56,291 nt of DNA from Ignavibacteriota bacterium (GCA_003820375.1 RPQH01000020.1:1-56291); one strand, 5' to 3'. Positions 42,896 to 51,655 are shown, counted from the stretch's first letter. Made by a program: numbers and translations. The notes: generated from the letters alone by a model not told the origin.

Positions 42896-44251
42896 TTATA
42901 ATCCAAAATCTGAGTAAATTACTTTTTTTAAGAAAATCTGTGCATTGCCCAGGTTATTCATTCTGTGCAACGGTACCGACATAAAAACAATATTGGGATT
43001 AGAAGAAGTGTTCTTCAAACATATCACCAAATTTTGCTGACTGTACGGAGGTGTAACAGGGAACCTGTAAATAATATTTGTTCCGGCTTTTGGATATACT
43101 CCTCTTATCTTATCCGGCGAAAACATATCACCTGTTTGAAGCACCGGATAATTATTATCAACTACGATTGCTTCCGTTCCAATATCTATTAAACCCGAGC
43201 TGTATGAAGTAACGCTATCCACAGGGACAAAATCTTCCACATGAACGCTGTCATTTAAAAAATTAGGGAACCCGGTTGAGAAAAATACTTTGCCTCCGGA
43301 AGCCATGTAATAGGGAAGTGTTTCCTGTGCAAGAACAAAATTAGCATTATCACTTGCTAAATTACCCCTGCTTGCATACCAAATCACTACTCTGAACAAT
43401 TTCATTGTTTCAACAAACATTGGGTTTCTGACTTTGGGGATATTAGCTCCGTTACCTACCTTAATATCAAGTATGCTGTGAAGAACAGTATCTAAAGCAG
43501 TTTCGTAAAATGCTGCTGCAGTGCCGTTATCAGCAATGATTGAATAATCATCAATGATAAGTACTCTGCCTGTTGGTTCTTTTACAAACCATGTTTTATT
43601 TGAATCAGGCATACTTATTACAGGACTGAATGTTCCCGCAATATCTTCTGCCTTCAAATAAAATTTGTTATTCTGATTAATAATCAAACCATCACTCTGC
43701 CGTAGAGTAATACTTGATACACTTCCATTTAAAGAGTGCCAGTTTGAAGTGTCATTTAAAGCCCAGTGATATTTTTTAATTGTACTGTTACCATCCGGGT
43801 CTGTACCTGTCCATATAAATGTTGCAACCGTAAATGTTGTATCGGGCAGTTCGGTACCTGTATTGAATTTTACAGACGGGGGAGAGTTATACACAGGAAA
43901 CAGGTTTGATGCCGGAGTAGGGTCAGCTAAACCTTTATCATCGACTGCCGCAACCCAGAACCTGAAAGTGCTGTCATTTCCGTTTATGGCAAGCAGGAAC
44001 GTACTGTCATTCCCTGTTGTGTAAGACCAGTTTAAGCTGTCAAAAGAAATATTAAATCCTGTAATCAAGCCATCAGGGTCATCACCCCACCAGGTAATTT
44101 TAACTCTTGTCTTTTGCGGACTGATAGTGCTATCCGGGAACAATGATAAAAATGTATCCGGCGGACGGTTAGTTGACGTACCTGTTGGTACATCATTACA
44201 TGATATCAGTACTAAAGATAATATGAATAATAATATGTAAAGTTTTTTCAT
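42896..44251 (-). CDS. Surface lipoprotein with Ig/Fn3-like domains
   Basis: A 451-residue lipoprotein (lipobox 'LVLISC', Cys18). Two Ig/Fn3-like repeats carry 'ITWWGDDPDGLITGF' and 'FIWTGTDPDGNSTIKKYHWA'. A C-terminal Rossmann-like region follows ('GRVLIIDDYSI', 'VVIWYASRGN', 'PYYMASGGKVFFSTGFPNF'). It precedes the TonB-dependent receptor by 31 bases and could be its surface partner, although it lacks SusD features. Function unknown. Confidence 0.78.
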   Translation of the reverse strand: MKKLYILLFILSLVLISCNDVPTGTSTNRPPDTFLSLFPDSTISPQKTRVKITWWGDDPDGLITGFNISFDSLNWSYTTGNDSTFLLAINGNDSTFRFWVAAVDDKGLADPTPASNLFPVYNSPPSVKFNTGTELPDTTFTVATFIWTGTDPDGNSTIKKYHWALNDTSNWHSLNGSVSSITLRQSDGLIINQNNKFYLKAEDIAGTFSPVISMPDSNKTWFVKEPTGRVLIIDDYSIIADNGTAAAFYETALDTVLHSILDIKVGNGANIPKVRNPMFVETMKLFRVVIWYASRGNLASDNANFVLAQETLPYYMASGGKVFFSTGFPNFLNDSVHVEDFVPVDSVTSYSSGLIDIGTEAIVVDNNYPVLQTGDMFSPDKIRGVYPKAGTNIIYRFPVTPPYSQQNLVICLKNTSSNPNIVFMSVPLHRMNNLGNAQIFLKKVIYSDFGL

Positions 44252-44299
44252 TTATAAAGCTTTGTTGTTCTGATGTAACTTCCATTATACCACATACCT

Positions 44300-44325
44300 C
44301 TTTCCCAAATTTCCATTTGGGAAAG
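44300..44325. repeat. 26-bp CCCAAA palindrome
   Basis: CTTTCCCAAA and TTTGGGAAAG flank TTTCCA. It is 25 bases past the stop codon at 44351 and has the same length and arms as copies at 20901 and 38962. No T run follows, so it is not a classic terminator. Confidence 0.85.
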
Positions 44326-44350
44326 AAGTATTATAGATATCACCAATTCG

Positions 44351-46630
44351 TCATTTAATTAGAACCATTTTCCTTACCTCACGGTACTTCTGTCCCTCAA
44401 GTGAATTTGCTTCAAGCACATACATGTACATTCCTGATGCTAAGTTTGCTCCGTTGAACTGTACGTTATATTTGCCTGCATTCTGTATTCCATTTACAAT
44501 AGTTTTTACTTCCTGACCCAGCAGGTTGTAAATTTTTAGTGTAACTTCAGATGCTGACGGAATATTATATACTATATTTGTAACCGGATTGAACGGGTTT
44601 GGATAATTCTGGTTTAATGAAAACACAGAAGGTGTTTTTATAGATGGATCTTTTACACCAATAACCTGTCCAAAATCCGAGTTCTTTGTCGGAACAAGTT
44701 TATACCTGTTGAATGCATAATATAAAACACCTTGTAATCCGCTAATACCGTCCAATTGATATAATAAAGTGCCGGGATAATTCGGATGATACCAATTTGC
44801 GAGTGACGAATCCCATCCATTTACAAATGAGTGATTTCCATCCTGCAGCTCAATTCTTGCTTCTATATTTTCACCGTGATAAACTACAAATATTTCACCG
44901 TAATTTCTTCTGAATGTAGAATCAGGTATAGGCAAAGTGCTGGTGCATCCAAGGTTTGCAGGAGCATTAATACACGTAATAACACATTGTCCGGCAAATC
45001 TTATTAATACACTTTCCCATTTCTCGGCTGTTGTATCTCCATCTGATTTTGCATTTGCGACTACTCCCGGGGTTAAAATTTCATATGGAGGAAGTGTATT
45101 GTTTGATGATATTACAGTAATATCACCTGCTGTAGCTACTATCATGGATGTCATGCCGTTTGTTTCCGATACTGTTCCCTTAACCCTTACCTGTTGTCCC
45201 TTCTGAAGAAAGTCGGTTGGATTACCACTAATCCATATACCACTCCATCCTCCGGCAATAGACGGGTCCTGAATTATGACTCTCCTTGGTGAGCTTTGAC
45301 TGCCGCCTAATGAACCGAACTGGAATGCAGGTATATCCGATGTATCGCAGGTTACAACACCTGTGGTTATAACATCATACCCGTTATAAGAAGAATAACC
45401 TCCGTTGTTTGGTGTATATTGGATATCTTTTATTGTCATTGTGTCCGAATTTCTCACATAATAAAAGAAAGTAGATTTAGAAGTATCGGTAGGACTTAAC
45501 CTGACCGAACCCTGGTTATCCCTGGCTCTTATAAAATATTCTACCAATGTTCCTAATGGTTGAGGAGGAAGCTTTGAGAAATAAATATTTCCTGAATTGT
45601 TCATCTTTTTAAAAGTGTAGCTCCCTTTGTTAATTCTATAAGCAAGCTGAACACTGTCCAAAGAAAGAGGATTATCAAGTGTATCTGTTATTGTTGCATT
45701 AACTTGTACTGAATCTGCCGGTTTAGGTACACCTGGATTCCTGGTGACTGTGTTTATAAACGGCGGAGTATTGCCTAATTGAAAATCGTTTGGATATATT
45801 GGAACAATTACATAAGGATAGGTTCCACCCGGTCCATCAGCATATGCTGCGTTAATTATCACTCCTCTGATATAGTTTACAGATGCTCCGATTGAAGGCG
45901 GAGACCATACAGGTGTCCAACCCCAGGAGGGACTAGGACTTACTGAAAAGAAATTAGAAAAGTCTCTCAGGTAAATTGTATTACCATTTCCATCATATAA
46001 AGCCCTTATATGTCTTGCACCCGATGACCCCTGAGGTCCAACAGTTAAATTGTTAAATTGAACATACATACCTTCGTACTTTTCACCTGCTGAAAAATTT
46101 ATTATGCCGGCTGAATCGAAGTTTGATACGTTTAGTACTATTGGTGCAGGGCGTTTTTTTATTGTTGGTAATGTTTGTACAACAGTTGTAACGTCAAGTC
46201 CCAGCTGTGTTAATCCGGAAGATGTAATATCGGGAAATTCCTGGACTATACCTGTTACCCTAACTTTCATACCGGAATCCAATTGGTCAAAGTTTGTATT
46301 CGATGTCGAATCACCTTGTCTCACAACTAAGCCGCCCCATGGTAAATTTGCCGTATCCTGGATATATGCCTGGAAAGATGTTGTTCCCCGTAATAATCTT
46401 CTGACATCACCTCCTGATACGTTGACTCTTGGCGGTGCAACAACTCTACCTGTTACAGTTACTGTATCTCCGACAAGCAGTGAGCGGTCATGCCCGATTG
46501 CAAGTGATTCCGGCGGAACCGTTTGTACAACATAAATCGTAGTAATGTAGGAATCTATTGTAAATCCATTATAGAATCCCACAAACACGAACAGCATTAA
46601 CGGTATTATAATCGGTAATATTTTTTTCAT
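44351..46630 (-). CDS. T9SS cargo with OB-fold-like domains
   Basis: A 759-residue secreted protein. The start ATG at 46630 opens a signal (MKKILPIIIPLMLFVFVG). OB-fold-like segments occur near the N-terminus ('VGDTVTVTGRVVAPPRVN', 'MKVRVTGIVQEFPD') and again in the middle ('YDVITTGVVTCDTS', 'GQQVRVKGTVSETNG'). Similar segments stand at the N-terminus of the PLD-like protein. An Ig-like stretch lies between them. The T9SS tail runs from 'NQNYPNPFNPVTNIVYNIP' to 'RKMVLIK'. No catalytic domain is visible; the OB segments may bind nucleic acid or glycan. Confidence 0.83.
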   Translation of the reverse strand: MKKILPIIIPLMLFVFVGFYNGFTIDSYITTIYVVQTVPPESLAIGHDRSLLVGDTVTVTGRVVAPPRVNVSGGDVRRLLRGTTSFQAYIQDTANLPWGGLVVRQGDSTSNTNFDQLDSGMKVRVTGIVQEFPDITSSGLTQLGLDVTTVVQTLPTIKKRPAPIVLNVSNFDSAGIINFSAGEKYEGMYVQFNNLTVGPQGSSGARHIRALYDGNGNTIYLRDFSNFFSVSPSPSWGWTPVWSPPSIGASVNYIRGVIINAAYADGPGGTYPYVIVPIYPNDFQLGNTPPFINTVTRNPGVPKPADSVQVNATITDTLDNPLSLDSVQLAYRINKGSYTFKKMNNSGNIYFSKLPPQPLGTLVEYFIRARDNQGSVRLSPTDTSKSTFFYYVRNSDTMTIKDIQYTPNNGGYSSYNGYDVITTGVVTCDTSDIPAFQFGSLGGSQSSPRRVIIQDPSIAGGWSGIWISGNPTDFLQKGQQVRVKGTVSETNGMTSMIVATAGDITVISSNNTLPPYEILTPGVVANAKSDGDTTAEKWESVLIRFAGQCVITCINAPANLGCTSTLPIPDSTFRRNYGEIFVVYHGENIEARIELQDGNHSFVNGWDSSLANWYHPNYPGTLLYQLDGISGLQGVLYYAFNRYKLVPTKNSDFGQVIGVKDPSIKTPSVFSLNQNYPNPFNPVTNIVYNIPSASEVTLKIYNLLGQEVKTIVNGIQNAGKYNVQFNGANLASGMYMYVLEANSLEGQKYREVRKMVLIK

Positions 46631-46687
46631 TGCTGTATATAATTTTATTTTTAAAAAAAAGTCTTAATCAAATAAATCAGTACTAAA

Positions 46688-46754
46688 GATTCCCCTCTTG
46701 AGAGGGGTGGATTATCAATTCCGTTCCACGGAATTGATAAGACGGGGTGTGTTT
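46688..46754 (+). repeat. Left inverted repeat of the DUF559 element
   Basis: It starts GATTCCCCTCTTGAGAGGGG and ends GACGGGGTGTGTTT. The arm contains TTATCAATTCCG paired perfectly with CGGAATTGATAA. Confidence 0.9.
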
Positions 46755-46805
46755 CCTTAATTAAATCCAAATCTTTATTTCTTTTGTACTCTTTTTCACA
46801 CCAGT

Positions 46806-47222
46806 TCATTTATTATCCAAATCAGTCTCAACTTTGTGTTCGATAACCCATTCCCGAATTGTACTTACAACATCACCTAAATAATTCTTCACATAGCCAT
46901 CGTAAAATCTCAAAAAACTTAATCCATATGATTCTAATTTCTTTTGTCTTTTCTCATCGTTAGTTGCAGTATCATCCTCATTGTGACTTGCTCCGTCTAT
47001 TTCTATTACAAGCATTAATTCATTACAGAAAAAATCTACTATGTACTCGTCCAAAGGTTTTTGTCTGTGAAAATCAAATCCCATCATTTTCCTGTTCATC
47101 AACTCATTCCATAATAATACCTCTGACAAAATTCCTTGCTTTCTTAGCTTTTTTGCTATTTCTTTTAATTTTGGATTGTATGGAATGATTTTTCTTTTCA
47201 AAGGTACTTTTTTATACTTCAA
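46806..47222 (-). CDS. DUF559 (Vsr/MutH-like fold) endonuclease-domain protein
   Basis: A 138-residue protein of the DUF559 family. These proteins have a PD-(D/E)XK-type fold related to very-short-patch repair and restriction nucleases. Conserved positions are visible: Glu34 ('SEVLLWNEL'), 'FDFHRQKPL', Asp63 ('YIVDFFC'), Glu74 and Asp76 ('LVIEIDGASH'), His80, Arg92 and 'SFLRF'. Catalytic residues look intact, so the enzyme may be active on DNA. The start is TTG at 47222, directly after an in-frame TAA; no ATG precedes the domain. The 67-bp inverted repeats around it suggest that it belongs to a mobile element and not to its neighbours. Confidence 0.88.
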   Translation of the reverse strand: MKYKKVPLKRKIIPYNPKLKEIAKKLRKQGILSEVLLWNELMNRKMMGFDFHRQKPLDEYIVDFFCNELMLVIEIDGASHNEDDTATNDEKRQKKLESYGLSFLRFYDGYVKNYLGDVVSTIREWVIEHKVETDLDNK

Positions 47223-47252
47223 TTAGTAGATTAACCTTTTTATCATTAAAAA

Positions 47253-47319
47253 AAACACACCCCGTCTTATCAATCCCGTGAAACAGGATTGATAATCCAC
47301 CCCTCTCAAGAGGGGAATC
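47253..47319 (-). repeat. Right inverted repeat of the DUF559 element
   Basis: It starts AAACACACCCCGTC and ends CCCCTCTCAAGAGGGGAATC. It is inverse to 46688-46754 at 63 of 67 positions. Its inner hairpin is less perfect (one G-T pair). Confidence 0.9.
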
Positions 47320-47341
47320 GTAACTTTTTTAAATTTCCAAG

Positions 47342-47386
47342 CACTCCAAACACTCAATACACTCCACACACTCCAAACACTCTATC
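47342..47386. repeat. 9-bp CACTCCAAA array at a stop codon
   Basis: Five units (CACTCCAAA, CACTCAATA, CACTCCACA, CACTCCAAA, CACTCTATC) end one base from the TAA stop at 47388. In mRNA sense the unit is TTTGGAGTG, the same type as GAGTGTTTG at 32094. Confidence 0.92.
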
Positions 47387-47387
47387 T

Positions 47388-49469
47388 CTACTTTATCACT
47401 AAAAATCTTCCCTTTTTTATAAAGCCTGTGGTAAGGTTCTTCACTGTGAATATATATAAACCTGTTGCAATTGCCTGGTCATTATTTGAAATTAAATCCC
47501 ATGCATGTTCGCCGCCGGACATTTTCTGTGTTCCGTCTCCATACGTTTTGAACCATTCAATATCACTTCCGTTATATGTCTTTGCATCGTGATTAAACTT
47601 GTCAACCACATCACCTGCTATTGTGTAAATTGTTATCTCGCATGATGAAGGCAGGTTGAAAAAGTACAGCTTCCTCTGCCTTTCCTGCGAGCCATCCCAT
47701 AATGCATTTCCGTAATATGGATTTGGATAAACACCGATTGGTACTGATTCATCTTCGTTTACCGAAGCACCCGGAATAATCCTCATTGCATTTGCCAGCA
47801 AGCTGCTTTCTAGTGATTCAAGGTTATTCACCGAATCGCCTTTGTCATATGCAGTAACGGCATATAAATACTGCCATCCATTCAATTGATTGTCATATTC
47901 AAATTTATACCGGTAGTGATTTGTATCATCAGGAAAAGTTTTAGCTTCACTTAACTTAATATAATTAAATCCTGTATTATTACCGATATTATTTATGCTG
48001 TCAAAATCACCGTTTAATACAAACGAAGATAACAGCGGCTTTGTCGGGTCTATATCAGCCCCGGCATTTGTTCTGTAAATTCTGTACCCTTCAAAATCCT
48101 TTTTTAATGAAATTGGGTCTATGCTCGATTCTGCATTAGCTGTCCAGTATAAAGTTACTTTCCTGCTTTCATTAATAACCTTAGTGGTTGGTGTATTAGG
48201 CGGAGAAGGCAGCAAATATCTATCGAGAAATTGATTGCCGTTAATATCTTCACCCGGGTCAAGCTTACCGTTACCGTTTTTATCTTCACCGTTGTATGCT
48301 TTTTGTGCCCAATCTGCATGAGCATATAATTCAGCTCTTTGATATGTTGAATCCCACTGCTGCGGGTCGGTTCCTGTTTTTTTGGCACAAATCATACTGT
48401 AAACAACTTCAAGTGTATCAAGATAATTAAGCTGAGTGTAAGGTCCTGCCGTAACAAGTATTGAGCGGTTTGACGGCTGTTTTATCTGGTTGATAATTGT
48501 CGGATTAACTTTTGTTGTACCGGTAAAAAATCCTTTCATCTTTTCAAGTCTTGAAGCATCTGTTTGCGGGGCAAAATAAACCGGGTCAACAGTATTTCTG
48601 AACTGCCATGTTACAAAATTTCCCGGTGCCTTTAAGCTGTCCTGTGAAGTAATACCAAATGGTGTAGAGCCGAGAAATTTTACTCCGATGTAGCTGTTTG
48701 TATAACCGATATCACCTGTTGCATCAAACTCATAACCTATAGAATATACACTATCCCATCCATTACCGCCTTTAGTATAAAAAGAAGAGCCGCCGGGTCT
48801 TGTTATGGTTGTATTTCTAACAACAAGGTCTGCCCATAAGCCGGCAAATATATTTTGTATTGGAGCATTGCTGCCCCTGTAGCCAATATTAACAATTCTG
48901 TACCGGAGGATAACAAAAAAATCAGCGTATGGGTAATTCCAGCAGTAAGATTGCTGTATTATTTTAACTCCAAGCGGCAGGTGATTTGGAATAATCTGTC
49001 CGCCAACCATCGTATTAGTATCGGTGTATTCACAAATAAAATCCTGGTGTGAAATTGCACTGGGACTGTAAAACGGGGAAGTGTTCAATGAAGATTTTTG
49101 TGAAATAATCTGTCCTGCTTCATTTGTGAATTCATAACCTTCACCGCGGTTAGCTGCTGAAGCATCAATTGCTCCTGTTGTGACATATGTAACTCCGTTT
49201 TTTACTCCGCCAATCCACAATCCGCCGTCGAATAAGTGCTCTATACCGGAAGCTTTTGGATATTCACATGAGGGCTGCTGCGGCCATAATGTAAATCCAT
49301 GACCAAGTGTACCGAAATTTGTTATGGTTAATCCGATATTTCCTACGTTAGTATAGTGTGAGTTATCATCATCTGCCTGTGTTATTCCTCCGTATAAGAG
49401 AAATAAAATGACAAAAATTGAAGTGCCATACTTCAAAATAAGGTGTATAGTTTTAGAAGATATTAACAT
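47388..49469 (-). CDS. Secreted protein with calcium-type loops and FlgD-like tail
   Basis: A 693-residue protein with a signal peptide (to 'GGITQADDD'). The N-terminal ~400 residues are unassigned. Then come EF-hand/dockerin-like Asp-rich loops ('GEDKNGNGKLDPGEDINGN') and an Fn3-like domain ('KVTLYWTANAESSIDP'). The C-terminus resembles the FlgD Ig-like fold of atypical sorting tails ('VYPNPYYGNALWDG', 'ITIYTIAGDVVDKF', 'IKKGRFLVIK'). It is likely a T9SS client with a variant tail. The function is unknown. A 9-bp array starts right after its stop codon. Confidence 0.8.
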   Translation of the reverse strand: MLISSKTIHLILKYGTSIFVILFLLYGGITQADDDNSHYTNVGNIGLTITNFGTLGHGFTLWPQQPSCEYPKASGIEHLFDGGLWIGGVKNGVTYVTTGAIDASAANRGEGYEFTNEAGQIISQKSSLNTSPFYSPSAISHQDFICEYTDTNTMVGGQIIPNHLPLGVKIIQQSYCWNYPYADFFVILRYRIVNIGYRGSNAPIQNIFAGLWADLVVRNTTITRPGGSSFYTKGGNGWDSVYSIGYEFDATGDIGYTNSYIGVKFLGSTPFGITSQDSLKAPGNFVTWQFRNTVDPVYFAPQTDASRLEKMKGFFTGTTKVNPTIINQIKQPSNRSILVTAGPYTQLNYLDTLEVVYSMICAKKTGTDPQQWDSTYQRAELYAHADWAQKAYNGEDKNGNGKLDPGEDINGNQFLDRYLLPSPPNTPTTKVINESRKVTLYWTANAESSIDPISLKKDFEGYRIYRTNAGADIDPTKPLLSSFVLNGDFDSINNIGNNTGFNYIKLSEAKTFPDDTNHYRYKFEYDNQLNGWQYLYAVTAYDKGDSVNNLESLESSLLANAMRIIPGASVNEDESVPIGVYPNPYYGNALWDGSQERQRKLYFFNLPSSCEITIYTIAGDVVDKFNHDAKTYNGSDIEWFKTYGDGTQKMSGGEHAWDLISNNDQAIATGLYIFTVKNLTTGFIKKGRFLVIK

Positions 49470-49614
49470 CTAATATTTACTGTATTTAATATAATGTAAT
49501 AAAGGTGAGCGGGAATTTTGAACAACATTTATTACAGGCAAATTTAGGCAAATAGCCCTATAAAATCAATTACGAATTAATCAACAAATTACGATGTTTT
49601 GTTTGTAATATTTT

Positions 49615-50256
49615 TTATTTTTGGTTGATTTTTGTATTTAAAATGTTCTGCACATACTTGCCCAGAAAATCGAATTCAATATTCACCCTGTCACCAACTT
49701 TGTAATTGCCAAAGTTCGTTACCTTGTAAGTATAAGGAATAATCGCAACCTTTAATTCGAAATAATTCCCTTTAACAGGTTTTATCTCAGCTACAGTTAA
49801 GCTCACACCATCAATTGCAATTGAACCTACATAAATAACAAACTGCCTGTGTTTCTTATGTACTTTTATCCAATATTCCCAGTTATCGGAGTCTTTTTTA
49901 TCTTCAGCACCTTTAATTTGCTTGATTGCTGTAATAACGCCTGTATCATCAATATGCCCAAAAACAAAATGCCCGCCAAGCTCGCCGCCAATTCTTAACG
50001 AATTCTCAAGATTTACAGGAGCATTTTTCTCCAGCTCACCGATATTTGTTTTCTTTAATGTCTCATGCATTGATACTATCTCAAATTCATCTTTGGCTTT
50101 TTTTACAACAGTATGGCATACACCATTAATTGAAATACTGTCCGATATCTTCAATTTCTTTACAGCTTTTTTTCCTTTTATCCTAAACCTGTAACCTTCA
50201 GGTATTTTTATCTTCGCTGTTACTTTACCGAGTTCTTCTACTATTCCTGAAAACAT
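49615..50256 (-). CDS. ribE: Riboflavin synthase, alpha chain
   Basis: A 213-residue enzyme converting two molecules of 6,7-dimethyl-8-ribityllumazine to riboflavin and the pyrimidinedione. Two lumazine-binding halves are visible. The first has 'MFSGIVEELGKV' and 'SISINGVCHTVV'; the second has 'GGHFVFGHIDDTGVI' and 'GSIAIDGVSLTVAEI'. The length is normal for the family. The ATG lies 20 bases after ribD, so they form one operon. ribB/A and ribH are not in the window. No FMN riboswitch was recognised upstream of the pair. Confidence 0.96.
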   Translation of the reverse strand: MFSGIVEELGKVTAKIKIPEGYRFRIKGKKAVKKLKISDSISINGVCHTVVKKAKDEFEIVSMHETLKKTNIGELEKNAPVNLENSLRIGGELGGHFVFGHIDDTGVITAIKQIKGAEDKKDSDNWEYWIKVHKKHRQFVIYVGSIAIDGVSLTVAEIKPVKGNYFELKVAIIPYTYKVTNFGNYKVGDRVNIEFDFLGKYVQNILNTKINQK

Positions 50257-50276
50257 GTTATTATATTTTTGATATT

Positions 50277-51374
50277 TTATAGATAAATATTAATTAAGAT
50301 ATCACTGCTGATTTTTTCGCAGGTTACCTTTTTTGCATTTTCAAACTTTTTATGATGTATATATCTGAATGTCTCAATCCCCGGTCCCATAATCATTGGT
50401 GCAGTGAAAATCGTTAACTGGTCGGCTGCTCTTTGGTTAATAAACTCCGAAAATGTATAAGCACCGCCTTCAACCATAATACTTGCAATTCCAATTTTGG
50501 CAAGCTTTTTCAAAGCATCTTTTAATATTATTTTATCATCTTTTATTTTTGCTTTTATAATTCTTATTCTCCGCTTTGTTAGTATTTTCATTAATGCGGT
50601 ATCAGGGTCTTTTGATGTGATGATTATTGTTTTATTTGTGAATTTATCTGAGTATAAATTATAGCTCAGGTCCGGGGTTAATTCATTATCAATTATAATC
50701 CTGTAAGGATTTCTGCCTTTAACAAGTCTTGCAGTAAGCGAAGGGTTATCACACTCCAGTGTTTTTTTCCCAATGAGAACAGCATCATATTCACTGCGCC
50801 ATTCATGGACAAGCTTTCTTGACTCAAGTGATGATATCCACTTAGACCTGTAATTGATGTCGGCAATTTTTCCGTCAAGTGTTTGTGCCGCTTTTAATGT
50901 AACGTAAGGCAAGCCTGTTTTAATATATTTGAAAAAGAACCTGTTTAATTCCCTGCATTCATCTTCAAGTATGCCATGAGTAACTTCAATATTATTTTTC
51001 TTTAATGCAGCTATGCCTTTACCTGAAATTAACGGGTTAGGGTCGATTGTACCCATCACAACCCGCTTTATTTTATGCTCAATGATAGCACTTGTGCATG
51101 GGGGTGTTTTGCCAAAATGCGAGCACGGTTCAAGATTTACATAAACTGTGCTTCCTTTAATATTAATGCCTTTGCTGATAGCTGAATTGATTGCAATTCT
51201 CTCAGCGTGAAACTGCCCGAACTTTTTGTGGTATCCTTCGGCAATAATTTTGCCGTTCTTTACAATAACGCATCCAACCATCGGGTTAGGTGAAACAAAC
51301 CCACAGCCCTTTACTGCCAGCTCTAAAGAGCGTTTCATAAATATTTCGTCGGGAATTCGTGCTTTTTTTGGCAT
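50277..51374 (-). CDS. ribD: Bifunctional riboflavin deaminase/reductase RibD
   Basis: A 365-residue two-domain enzyme for the second and third steps of riboflavin synthesis. The N-terminal deaminase carries the zinc site His56-Ala-Glu58 ('QFHAER') with Cys84 and Cys93 ('PCSHFGKTPPC'). The C-terminal reductase starts near residue 150 ('YVTLKAAQTLDGKIA', 'WISSLESRKLVHEWR', 'VLIGKKTLECDNPSL') and binds NADPH. Start at ATG 51374 (MPKKARIPDEIFMKRSLELA). The promoter region contains a large inverted-repeat element (51439-51606). Confidence 0.96.
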   Translation of the reverse strand: MPKKARIPDEIFMKRSLELAVKGCGFVSPNPMVGCVIVKNGKIIAEGYHKKFGQFHAERIAINSAISKGINIKGSTVYVNLEPCSHFGKTPPCTSAIIEHKIKRVVMGTIDPNPLISGKGIAALKKNNIEVTHGILEDECRELNRFFFKYIKTGLPYVTLKAAQTLDGKIADINYRSKWISSLESRKLVHEWRSEYDAVLIGKKTLECDNPSLTARLVKGRNPYRIIIDNELTPDLSYNLYSDKFTNKTIIITSKDPDTALMKILTKRRIRIIKAKIKDDKIILKDALKKLAKIGIASIMVEGGAYTFSEFINQRAADQLTIFTAPMIMGPGIETFRYIHHKKFENAKKVTCEKISSDILINIYL

Positions 51375-51438
51375 TAATTAAAATTCATCTTTAGTTTTGG
51401 AAATAATTGTACTTGTAATTTTTTATTTACAGCTCTTG

Positions 51439-51606
51439 TCCTCACCCCCCTGACCCCCTCTCCTATGATACATGAAAGGAGAGGGGGAGATATTAATTGT
51501 AGATTTAGTTTTCAATTAAAGATTTTTAATTAACTGCTCCCCCTCTCCTAACGCCCCTGCCTGCAGCAGGCAGGTATCATAGGAGAGGGGGTCAGGGGGG
51601 TGAGGA
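51439..51606. mobile_element. Nested perfect inverted repeat, solo-element-like
   Basis: Outer arms (51439-51470 and 51575-51606) are perfect 32-bp inverses starting TCCTCACCCCCC. Inner arms AGGAGAGGGGGAG (51477-51489) and CTCCCCCTCTCCT (51537-51549) are also perfect. The palindrome CCTGCCTG-CAG-CAGGCAGG sits between inner and outer right arms. It lies 65 bases upstream of ribD, with no coding capacity. Confidence 0.75.
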
Positions 51607-51655
51607 TAAAATTTCAGATCACCCACAATATTTATCTGTAACGGAAAATTTATAT

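Larger units (their letters stand above)
46688..47319 (-). mobile_element. Putative DUF559 element with 67-bp terminal inverted repeats
   Basis: Arms at 46688-46754 and 47253-47319 are inverted copies with four mismatches in 67. Each arm holds two hairpins: CCCCTC-TTGA-GAGGGG and a ~12-bp stem around an AATTCCG/CGGAATT core. All four mismatches fall in the second hairpin and mostly preserve pairing. One gene of the DUF559 nuclease family lies inside. No transposase and no clear target-site duplication are seen. Confidence 0.65.

Noticed and set aside
40033..44251. SusC/SusD polysaccharide utilisation locus
   Set aside because: A TonB-dependent receptor is present, but the neighbouring lipoprotein has Ig/Fn3 and not SusD features, and no glycoside hydrolase lies nearby.
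46104..46535. 143-residue plus-strand frame
   Set aside because: Antisense to the T9SS cargo at 44351; a shadow frame without recognisable motifs.
46631..47387. Insertion sequence with a transposase
   Set aside because: The enclosed gene is a DUF559 nuclease-fold protein, not a DDE or serine/tyrosine transposase, and no target duplication is evident.
51375..51655. FMN riboswitch upstream of ribD
   Set aside because: No RFN-type conserved core was found; the structured DNA is a simple nested inverted repeat.
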